From the NCBI GenBank assembly GCA_964578605.1, contig CAZODO010000023.1:1-64000 (forward strand): a stretch of 64,000 nt of DNA. Reading direction: 5' to 3'. This DNA is from JAXMHN01 sp964578605 (GTDB lineage: Bacteria > Verrucomicrobiota > Verrucomicrobiia > Limisphaerales > SIBE01). Within the stretch, counting starts at the first letter, position 1. Every line of letters begins with the position of its first letter. Positions 1-7,125 of the stretch are shown here, one piece after another. The position numbers were made by a program, and so were the translations under genes. The notes below the pieces were generated by a model, which had not been told where the DNA came from, ran no database searches, and was given only the letters and a program-made list of their open reading frames with translations.

Positions 1-81
1 CCTCTCCGATGATCCTTCACACCCTGGCCCCTCAGAAAAAGCTGAGATGCGCACGGCTCGGCAACCGTCCGGCCCCGCGGT
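1..81. other. Window edge, no gene seen
   Basis: These bases lie downstream of the permease gene that ends at 82 on the minus strand. I see no gene and no convincing terminator hairpin here. Open frames crossing the edge look like antisense shadows. Confidence 0.5.
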
Positions 82-1875
82 CTAGAAGCCGCTCTGTGCC
101 GCGGGTCCTGGAACACGGGCCAGCGGCCAGAAAACCGGCAAAAGGATCAGGACCACGACCATGAGAATCAGGGTTAACCCAATGCCGGTCTTCACAAAGT
201 CGGAAAAACGGTACTTTCCGGGACCGTACACCAGCACGCACGACGGCTCCAAAGGGGTGATAAAGGAAATCGAGGCGGCGAGCAGAATGCCGATCGCAAA
301 GGTCCGCTCGTTGACGCCAAGTTGCTCCGCCGTGCTCAAAGCTACTGGAAGCACGACCAGGGCCGCGGCTGCGTTGGACATAGGCTGGGTGAGGAGAATC
401 GTGAGAACGAAGAATGCCGCGAGAATCGTGCGCACCCCTAAGGGTTGCAGGTGCGCGATTCCTTTGGCCAAGAACTCGGCGGCCCCGGTTTTTTCCATGG
501 CCAGGCCAAAGGCGGTCATGCCGCCGATGAGGATCAAGAGCCGCCAATCGATGAACTCGTAGGCTTCTTCGATGGTGATACAGCGGGCCAAGACGGTGGC
601 CACCGCTGCCACTAGGAAGGCTACGGAGAGCGGCAGCCATCCCAGGCCTCCCATCACAATGGCCGTGACAAAGAACAGGGCTGCAAACGCTCCTCTCTTC
701 TTCCGGTAAAGCGCGGGGCTGAGTTCTTCCAGGACGGTCAGGTCGCGGTTCCGGCGCAGAGCCAGGAAGGTTTCGGGTGCGCCCTGGACGAGGAGCAGGT
801 CGCCGAGCCTCAGCCGAATCTTGCCGATTTTGTCTTGAACCGGATGTCCTTCGCGATACAAGGCCAGCGCGGTGAGATTATAGCGCTGGCGGAAAGCCGC
901 GTCTTTCAGCGTTTGACCGATCAGGTCGGATCGAGGGTTGATAAGGATCTCGGCGATCTTGATGTTTTCGGCTTGGAGCGCCGGGTCATCCAGCTTGAGC
1001 TCGGGGCGGATCTCGATCCCAGCAGTGGCTTTCACTTTCATCAGCTCTTCGACCTTGCCTTTGACAAGAAGAACGTCGTTGGGCTGCACGGTCATATCCG
1101 GCCTGGGCAGAAGGCGCCGCTTGCCCCGGATTACCTCCAGAATTCGGAACTCCATTTTGGCCAGGTCGGACTCGAAAATTGCCTGCCCGATCATGTGAGA
1201 GTCGGGAACCACGACGATCTCGCTGATATACTCGCGGATGGCGTAGTCTTCGGTAAGGCTCTCACTCGGCCGGTCCGGCAGCAGGTGCCTGCCAATCAGC
1301 ATCATGTAGAGCACTCCGACCGAGAGAATGATGAGGCCGATCGGGGTGATCTCAAATAACCCCATCGGTTGCATCCCTGCCCGTGCGATATACCCGCTCA
1401 CGGCCACATTCGTGGAGGTGCCGATCAGGGAGCAGGTGCCCCCGAGGATGGAAGCGTACGCGACCGGCATGAGCACTTTGGAAGGACTGACGCGCATCTT
1501 GTGGCAGGCGCCCAGCAAAGGCCCCACGAAAAGCGCGGTGGCTGTGGTGTTGTTCATGAATGCGGACAAGCCGCCAACCACCCCCGAAACCAACAAGAGC
1601 AGCCGGGTCACGCTGCCGCGTCCGATTTGCAGCAGGCGCGCGCTGGCCTGATCCACGATCCCCGTCAGTTGCAGGGCTCCGGTCATGACGAAGATCGAGG
1701 CTAAGATGACGATAATATCGCTGCTGAACCCCTGGAACGCCTCCTCCGGCGTCAGGATTTTCGTGGCTACGAGGCCGATGAGCAGCAGCAGGGTCACCAA
1801 ATCCACGGAGACGACCTCTCTCGCGAAAAGGACCACAGCCAAAACCAAAAGCCCCAAGACGATCGCGATTTCCAT
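82..1875 (-). CDS. SLC13/DASS-type permease with two RCK-C (TrkA-C) domains
   Basis: Inner-membrane transporter of 597 residues. Residues 1-200 and about 395-590 are strongly hydrophobic, with several membrane segments each. Between them lie two regulatory TrkA-C-like domains at about 215-285 and 305-375, the usual layout of long SLC13 permeases annotated as sodium:anion or sodium:sulfate symporters. The inverted-repeat signature is visible: FMNNTTATA near 106 and GTSTNVAVSG near 152 in the first half, and TQPMSNAAAALVV in the second. Known members carry dicarboxylates, sulfate or other anions; the substrate cannot be read from sequence. It is divergent from the molybdenum hydroxylase operon, with about 245 bases between the start codons, so molybdate or sulfate uptake is possible but unproven. 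The ATG is the start because the first membrane helix begins directly after it. Confidence 0.9.
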   Translation of the reverse strand: MEIAIVLGLLVLAVVLFAREVVSVDLVTLLLLIGLVATKILTPEEAFQGFSSDIIVILASIFVMTGALQLTGIVDQASARLLQIGRGSVTRLLLLVSGVVGGLSAFMNNTTATALFVGPLLGACHKMRVSPSKVLMPVAYASILGGTCSLIGTSTNVAVSGYIARAGMQPMGLFEITPIGLIILSVGVLYMMLIGRHLLPDRPSESLTEDYAIREYISEIVVVPDSHMIGQAIFESDLAKMEFRILEVIRGKRRLLPRPDMTVQPNDVLLVKGKVEELMKVKATAGIEIRPELKLDDPALQAENIKIAEILINPRSDLIGQTLKDAAFRQRYNLTALALYREGHPVQDKIGKIRLRLGDLLLVQGAPETFLALRRNRDLTVLEELSPALYRKKRGAFAALFFVTAIVMGGLGWLPLSVAFLVAAVATVLARCITIEEAYEFIDWRLLILIGGMTAFGLAMEKTGAAEFLAKGIAHLQPLGVRTILAAFFVLTILLTQPMSNAAAALVVLPVALSTAEQLGVNERTFAIGILLAASISFITPLEPSCVLVYGPGKYRFSDFVKTGIGLTLILMVVVLILLPVFWPLARVPGPAAQSGF

Positions 1876-2120
1876 GCAGCGGGCTCAAGGTAGCACATGC
1901 CCGGTTCCGGACCAGTTGGTTGGTTGACACACTGCCTGTCCCCGGCCCCACCAAGCGTTCTCAGAACACCCCCGTTGCGGCGAAGGAAAACGCTTGCACT
2001 GAGGAAATGGGAGCGCTAGAAGACGCTACGCAATTCGATCGTTCAGCGCGGGCCAGTGGCGCTGATTGCCGCAAGGCAGCTTTTGGCCTGGGGCTCGAGA
2101 ATTCGAAACGAAAGGACACC
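1876..2120. promoter_or_regulatory. Divergent promoter region
   Basis: This is the gap between the minus-strand permease and the plus-strand molybdenum hydroxylase operon, so both promoters should lie here. I could not pick out convincing -35/-10 boxes, a riboswitch-like fold or an operator. AAAGGA at 2111-2116 is the ribosome binding site of the next gene. Confidence 0.4.
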
Positions 2121-2738
2121 ATGTCGACAGACCACAAACAGAGCGGCTTTTCGCGGCGCGGATTTATCAAAGGCATCGGCATCAGTTCCGTGGCTACGGG
2201 TTTTCTCACGCCTGGCGGGCTGAAAGAGGCGCTGGCGCAAGCGCCCAAGGTGGCCGGTCCGGGCGAGACGCCTGTCACGCTCAGGATCAACGGCCAGGAG
2301 CGGCAGCTCCATATCGAACCGCGCGTGACCTTGCTCGACGCGCTGCGAAACCGGCTGGATTTGACGGGGACCAAGAAGGTTTGCGATCGCGGCACTTGCG
2401 GCGCTTGCACCGTGCTGGTGGATGGCCAGCCCGTCTATGCGTGTTCGCTGCTCGCCATCGAGGCCGAAGGCAAAGAGATCACCACCATTGAAGGACTCGG
2501 CACCCCGCAGCGGATGAACGGTGTGCAAAAGGCGTTTGTGGAGCACGACGCCCAGCAATGCGGCTTTTGCACCCCGGGTTTCGTGGTGGCGTCAACCGCC
2601 TTCGTCCGGAAACATCCGAACGCCTCGCTCGATGTGGTGCGTCATGGGTTGGGAGGTAATCTGTGCCGCTGCGGGACCTACGCGGGTGTGATGCTCGCGG
2701 TGGCTGACGCGGCCAAAGGAACGAAAGGAGGCGTGTAA
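2121..2738 (+). CDS. Molybdenum hydroxylase, [2Fe-2S] subunit, Tat-exported
   Basis: Small electron-transfer subunit (205 residues) of a xanthine dehydrogenase/aldehyde oxidoreductase-type enzyme. The N-terminus is a Tat signal (SRRGFIKG, residues 11-18, then a hydrophobic stretch ending near ALAQA), so the folded complex should be periplasmic. The plant-type ferredoxin domain has C88, C93, C96 and C108. The helical domain has C147, C150, C182 and C184 (QCGFC and CRC). All eight cluster ligands are present. I chose the ATG at 2121 over an upstream in-frame start because it follows AAAGGA and begins the Tat signal. The stop overlaps the next start by one base (TAATG), so translation is probably coupled. 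The layout resembles E. coli PaoA (YagT), which is also Tat-exported. Confidence 0.95.
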   Translation: MSTDHKQSGFSRRGFIKGIGISSVATGFLTPGGLKEALAQAPKVAGPGETPVTLRINGQERQLHIEPRVTLLDALRNRLDLTGTKKVCDRGTCGACTVLVDGQPVYACSLLAIEAEGKEITTIEGLGTPQRMNGVQKAFVEHDAQQCGFCTPGFVVASTAFVRKHPNASLDVVRHGLGGNLCRCGTYAGVMLAVADAAKGTKGGV

Positions 2739-4879
2739 TGCCAAAAGTTGACTGGCCGGAAGAAGGGAAACGCAAGCATATCGGGCGCCGGATCAGCCGT
2801 GTGGATGGCCCCATCAAGGCCACGGGCGTGGCGAAGTATTCCTATGACATAAACCGGCCCGGAATGCTTTACACCAAGCTCGCGGTGTCGCCCTACGCCA
2901 AGGCGAAGATCCTCAATGTCGATCCCAGCGCAGCGAAAGCTGTCCGAGGCGTCGAGGCCGTCTGGGTGGACGAGGACTTGGAAGAGGTGCAGTACGCGGG
3001 CCAGATCGTCGCCGCTGTCGCTGCGCGCACCGAGGAAATCGCCAACGAAGCGGTCCGGTTGATCAAGGTGGATTACGAGCGCCAGCCACACCAGGTGGTC
3101 GACAGCGACCCCAAGTTCTTCGATACCGCCAAAGACCGCCCCGCCCGTCGCGATCAGGGCAATGTGGACGAGGCCTTTGCCAAGGCGGACAAGATCTCAG
3201 AAGGCGAATACGGAATCCCCGTCATCACGCACTGCTGCCTGGAGCCGCATGGCCAAGTCGCGGAGGTGCGCGAGGATGAGATGTTCATCTGGCCTTCCAC
3301 CCAAGCGGTTTCGGGATACGCAGACCGCAGCATCAGCGACGAGGTGGAAATCCCCCAGAACAAGATCCGGGTCGATTGCCAGCACATGGGCGGCGGGTTC
3401 GGTTCGAAGTTCAACCCGGGCAAATGGGGCGTGATCTGCTCCATCCTCGCCAAGCAAACCGGCCGTCCCGTCAAGCTCATGCTTGACCGCGACGTGGAGC
3501 TGATGATTGCCGGCAACCGGCCGTCCGCTTACGCCAAGATCAAGGTCGGCGCCATGAAGGATGGCACGGTCACCGCCATGGAATCCGACATCTGGGGCTC
3601 GGCCGGCATGGGCGGCGGGATTCCGCAGGAGGTCCCGTACGTGTTCGGGAAGATACCGAACACCCGCCGAACGGCCATGCGCATTCAAACGAATCGCGGA
3701 AGCGCCGCCGCCTGGCGTGCGCCGAACCACCCGCAGCAATGCTTCCTGACCCTGTGCGCGCTCGCGGACATGGCCGCTGCTCTGGAGATGGACGAGTTGG
3801 AGTTCTTCTTGAAGAATCTCCAGTTTACGGATCGTCCGGAGGTGTACCGGGAACAGTTCGAGATCGCCGCGGAGATGATCGGCTACAAACAGAAGGCGCA
3901 TTTGCGGAGCGCAAAGACAAACGGAACGATCAGGCGGGGTTTGGGCGTGTCGGTTCACACCTGGGGAGGCAAGGGCCACGATTCGGAATGCGACGTCACG
4001 ATCAGACCCGACGGTTCGGTCGACGCCAAGCTCGGGTCGCAAGACCTGGGAACCGGCACTCGGACGGCCATTGCCATCGTGGTGGCAGAGACGCTGGGCT
4101 TGCCCACCGAAGCGATCGATGTCCAAATCGGGCGCAATCTGTATCCGCCTTCCGGCGGTTCGGGCGGCAGCACGACGATTGGCGGCGTGTCCGTCTCGTC
4201 GCGCTATGCGGCTACCGCGGCTTTGGCGGCGCTCTTCGAGGTGGTCGCTCCGCGATTGGGCCTGAAAGCCGACGCCTTGGAAGTGAACTCAGGTTCCATT
4301 CGGGAGATTGGCAAACCGGACAATCGGATCGCCTGGAAAGAGGCCTGTGCCTTGCTGGGGGTGAACGGGATTACCAAGCGGGGCGCAAGCAACCCGAACG
4401 AAAGCGAGCGGCTTCGTTTGCTCGGCCAAGGGGTCGGGGGAGTGCAGATTGCCGATGTTTCGGTCGACATGGAGACGGGCATCGTCACCATGAACGAGAT
4501 GGTTGCGGTCCAGGACTGCGGCTTGGTTATCGACCTCAAGACAGCTGAAAGCCAGGTTTACGGCGCCATGATCATGGGCATCACTTACGCCCTGTACGAA
4601 GAGGCGGTTTACGATTCCGCAACCGGGCGCATGCTCAACCCGGACATGGAGTTCTACCGGTTGGCCGGGATCAGGGACGTGGGGGAATTGAAAGTTCGGA
4701 TGATGACAGGCAAAGGGTACGATGACAGGGGCGTGATCGGGTTGGGAGAACCTCCCGTCATTTCCCCCGGGGCCGCCATTTCCAATGCTGTCGCCAATGC
4801 CTGCGGTCTGCGGGTGCCATCTCTGCCGCTGACGCCGGAACGCGTGATCGCGGCTCTCCAGAAAGGAGGCGCAGTCTAA
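2738..4879 (+). CDS. Molybdenum hydroxylase, molybdopterin-binding subunit
   Basis: Catalytic large subunit (713 residues) that holds the Moco and hydroxylates an aldehyde or N-heterocycle; the substrate is unknown. The family motif GGGFGSKF is near residue 220, RGSAAAWRAPNHP is in the middle, and GLGEPPV near the C-terminus contains E671, the expected catalytic base. The length is close to periplasmic PaoC-type subunits (about 730) and shorter than fused eukaryotic enzymes. It has no signal peptide, as expected for a subunit carried through Tat by its FeS partner. It overlaps both neighbours by one base (TAATG), giving a tightly coupled three-gene operon. Order here is FeS-Moco-FAD, unlike paoABC (FeS-FAD-Moco). 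Confidence 0.95.
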   Translation: MPKVDWPEEGKRKHIGRRISRVDGPIKATGVAKYSYDINRPGMLYTKLAVSPYAKAKILNVDPSAAKAVRGVEAVWVDEDLEEVQYAGQIVAAVAARTEEIANEAVRLIKVDYERQPHQVVDSDPKFFDTAKDRPARRDQGNVDEAFAKADKISEGEYGIPVITHCCLEPHGQVAEVREDEMFIWPSTQAVSGYADRSISDEVEIPQNKIRVDCQHMGGGFGSKFNPGKWGVICSILAKQTGRPVKLMLDRDVELMIAGNRPSAYAKIKVGAMKDGTVTAMESDIWGSAGMGGGIPQEVPYVFGKIPNTRRTAMRIQTNRGSAAAWRAPNHPQQCFLTLCALADMAAALEMDELEFFLKNLQFTDRPEVYREQFEIAAEMIGYKQKAHLRSAKTNGTIRRGLGVSVHTWGGKGHDSECDVTIRPDGSVDAKLGSQDLGTGTRTAIAIVVAETLGLPTEAIDVQIGRNLYPPSGGSGGSTTIGGVSVSSRYAATAALAALFEVVAPRLGLKADALEVNSGSIREIGKPDNRIAWKEACALLGVNGITKRGASNPNESERLRLLGQGVGGVQIADVSVDMETGIVTMNEMVAVQDCGLVIDLKTAESQVYGAMIMGITYALYEEAVYDSATGRMLNPDMEFYRLAGIRDVGELKVRMMTGKGYDDRGVIGLGEPPVISPGAAISNAVANACGLRVPSLPLTPERVIAALQKGGAV

Positions 4880-5856
4880 TGAAACCATTCGAATACGCAG
4901 CCCCTTCCACCGTTCGCGAAGCCGTGGATCTGCTCGAAGAAACATGGGGCAAGACCGAGATTCTAGCCGGAGGCACCGATTTGCTCAGCAGCCTCAAGCA
5001 GCATCTGAGCGCCCCGGTTCGCCTTGTCAGCCTGAAGAACATCCCGCAATTGAAGGGAATCCGAGAGGAGAACGAGGCCATGCGAATCGGCGCGACGACC
5101 ACGCTGGCCGAATTGGCTGAACACACCGCCATACGGAAACACTTCCCTGCGCTGGTAACCGCTGTGGACGGGGTGGCGAGTCCCCAGATCCTATCCGTCG
5201 GAACGGTTGGGGGCGATCTGTGCCAGCGGCCCCGATGCTGGTATTTCCGCAACGGATTCGGAATGTTCGGCAAAGAGGGCGGGAATTCGCTCGTTCGGGA
5301 GGGCGATAACCGGTATCACGCGATCTTTGCCACTGACGGCCCGGCATTGTTCGTGAGCGCATCGAGCCTGGGACCGGCGCTGATTGCTCTCGAGGCGCGC
5401 ATCGTTGCCGAGGGACCGTCAGGCCAAACGCGCACGATCCCCGCCGCGGAGTTCTTCCAAGCTCCCAAAGACGAGAAACAACGTGAAACGGCGCTGAAGC
5501 CGAACGAGATCCTGACGGCGGTTGAGGTGCCCGTGAAAGGATTGCGAAACGCGACGTACGAAGTGCGCCACCGGCATGGGCTGGATTGGCCCTATGTGAC
5601 GGCAACGGTGGCCTTTCGGTTCCAGGGGGGCTCCGCAAGCGACGGCCGAGTTGTTCTTGGCCACGTGGCCCCGGTTCCATGGTTGGCGAAGCGCGCCGGG
5701 CAAACGATCAACGGGGTTCGAATCGACGAGGATTTTGCGTCCAGGTGCGGCGAAGCCGCCGTCGAGGGCGCAGAGCCACTGAGCCAGAACGCCTACAAGG
5801 TGCAACTGGCAAAGACAGCGGTGAAACGCGCTTTGCTGGCTGCAGCACAGGTCTAA
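4879..5856 (+). CDS. Molybdenum hydroxylase, FAD-binding subunit
   Basis: FAD subunit (325 residues) of the complex, in the CO-dehydrogenase/xanthine-dehydrogenase medium-subunit family. The N-terminal FAD motif ILAGGTDLL and the second motif SVGTVGGDL are clear, and a C-terminal CODH flavoprotein-like domain follows. In the loop after the second motif the sequence reads CQRPRCWYFRNG (C115, C120), then a Gly/Asn-rich stretch. PaoB and 4-hydroxybenzoyl-CoA reductase beta subunits have an extra [4Fe-4S] cluster in this loop. Only two of the usual four cysteines are evident here, so the cluster may be absent or completed elsewhere. It is the last of the three overlapping subunit genes. Confidence 0.93.
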   Translation: MKPFEYAAPSTVREAVDLLEETWGKTEILAGGTDLLSSLKQHLSAPVRLVSLKNIPQLKGIREENEAMRIGATTTLAELAEHTAIRKHFPALVTAVDGVASPQILSVGTVGGDLCQRPRCWYFRNGFGMFGKEGGNSLVREGDNRYHAIFATDGPALFVSASSLGPALIALEARIVAEGPSGQTRTIPAAEFFQAPKDEKQRETALKPNEILTAVEVPVKGLRNATYEVRHRHGLDWPYVTATVAFRFQGGSASDGRVVLGHVAPVPWLAKRAGQTINGVRIDEDFASRCGEAAVEGAEPLSQNAYKVQLAKTAVKRALLAAAQV

Positions 5857-5870
5857 CGCATCGGTTGGCT

Positions 5871-6092
5871 ATGAGCGACAACACAGAAAAAACCCCGGCT
5901 TCCCGGTTCCAGATCCCGTGCCCAAACCTGCGCAATAAGGAGATGTTCTACCAGTCTCCCGGGCAGGAGGACGACGCGTTCTCCAGCGGCCTTTATTGGT
6001 GCACCCGGACCCAGGAGACGTTCGGACCGGACGGTCAACCGGTCGGAAAGGCCGAATGCTGCGCCGGTCGCGCCTGCTTCGGCAACGCTTGA
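5871..6092 (+). CDS. Small Cys-rich protein at the end of the hydroxylase operon
   Basis: Short gene (73 residues) only 14 bases after the FAD subunit on the same strand. It is soluble and has no signal peptide. It contains five cysteines: one in FQIPCPNLRNKEMFY, one in LYWC, a CC pair and a final C in ECCAGRAC. That arrangement could bind a metal or cluster, but no known motif fits exactly. Position and coding-like composition support a real gene. In E. coli paoABCD this slot holds a Moco-insertion chaperone; this protein is far too short to be one. Function unknown; a maturation or redox-accessory role is inference from context. Confidence 0.7.
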   Translation: MSDNTEKTPASRFQIPCPNLRNKEMFYQSPGQEDDAFSSGLYWCTRTQETFGPDGQPVGKAECCAGRACFGNA

Positions 6093-6103
6093 TAGGCAGT
6101 TGT

Positions 6104-6188
6104 TCGGAGCACTGGCTTGCCGGCTTCACGGCGCCGCCAGTTCGTGGCGATGAGGAAAGACGAAACCGGCTGCAAGCCGGCGCTCCGA
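6104..6188. repeat. Dispersed palindromic repeat, copy 1
   Basis: Imperfect inverted repeat of 85 bases. The outer arms are TCGGAGC...GGCTTG at the left and CAAGCCGGCGCTCCGA at the right, around a central part with GGCGCCGCC and TGGCGATGAGGAAA. A second copy with similar arms and centre lies at 24699-24789. It sits just after the hydroxylase operon and could end transcription as a large hairpin, though no U tract follows. Confidence 0.75.
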
Positions 6189-6277
6189 ATTCATGAGAAT
6201 TGCTATTCTTGAGAACCGAGCGCTTGCTTTCTGGCAAAAGTAGCGGATAGGGTCTTGCAGATTCTCGTTCGTGAGCA

Positions 6278-7108
6278 ATGAGGCGAAGCAAGACGATCCT
6301 AACGGTTTGCAGCGTGCTGGCGATCATGGCCGTTGCGGTCTCAGGGCAGTTTCGCACCGCACGGGAGGCGGAGGCCGGCTCGATGGGGGAGCCTAACTGG
6401 GCGATTCCCGAACCGTTCAAGAAGGATGTCTTCACCTTCGTGCGCATCAAGTACCGGGTCGATGGCAAATATGGCTTTGGCCATACACGAGACCGGTGGA
6501 TGATCGACTTCCCGGAAGCGGACCTGAACATTTCGTACCGCCTGCAGCAGTTGACCTCGTTAAAGGTCAACCCGGATGGCCGGGTGCTTGAACTCACCGA
6601 CAAGGAGCTTTTCGATTACCCCTTCATCTATATCGTCGAGCCCGGGCGCCTGACGTTTTCCGAGGAGGAAGCGCAAATCTTGCGCAAGTACCTCCTGAAC
6701 GGGGGCTTCCTGATGATCGACGATTTTTGGGGCGAAACGGAATGGTTCAATTTCGAACAGGAACTCCGGATGGTCTTCCCTGACCGCGATTGGTTTGAGA
6801 TTCCCCAGGACCACCTGATCTTCCATAGCGTGTTCGATCTGAAAGAGCGGCCTCAGATCCCGGGGGCGCCTCATTTCCAGAAGTTCTTGTCCACAGGCGC
6901 GACCTGGGAACGCGCGGGGTGTGAAGAAGTGCACTACCGGGGGATCAAAGACGACAAAGATCGGTTAATGGTCATTATCTGTCATAACACCGATCTTGGC
7001 GATGGCTGGGAGAGGGAAGGGGATAACGAGGGCTATTTCCACCAGTTCTCCGAGAAGAGCGCATACCCGCTTGGCATCAACATTGTCTATTATGCGATGA
7101 CGCATTGA
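6278..7108 (+). CDS. DUF4159 domain protein, exported
   Basis: Protein of 276 residues with an N-terminal hydrophobic signal (residues 5-24) ending near SGQF. The rest matches the DUF4159 pattern: FTFVRIKY at the start of the domain, YPFIYIVEPG in the middle, then RKYLLNGGFLMIDDFWG and a C-terminal LGINIVYYAMTH. The known family is common in Verrucomicrobia, Planctomycetes and Bacteroidetes next to MoxR/DUF58 genes, and its fold resembles a glutamine-amidotransferase-like beta/alpha domain. No enzymatic role is established. It lies 17 bases before the CotH gene on the same strand, so the two are probably co-transcribed. Confidence 0.85.
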   Translation: MRRSKTILTVCSVLAIMAVAVSGQFRTAREAEAGSMGEPNWAIPEPFKKDVFTFVRIKYRVDGKYGFGHTRDRWMIDFPEADLNISYRLQQLTSLKVNPDGRVLELTDKELFDYPFIYIVEPGRLTFSEEEAQILRKYLLNGGFLMIDDFWGETEWFNFEQELRMVFPDRDWFEIPQDHLIFHSVFDLKERPQIPGAPHFQKFLSTGATWERAGCEEVHYRGIKDDKDRLMVIICHNTDLGDGWEREGDNEGYFHQFSEKSAYPLGINIVYYAMTH

Positions 7109-7125
7109 GCGTCTGATCCGGCTCG

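Noticed and set aside
1876..2120. Moco riboswitch upstream of the hydroxylase operon
   Set aside because: No convincing paired elements or conserved blocks could be found by eye; a covariance-model search would be decisive.
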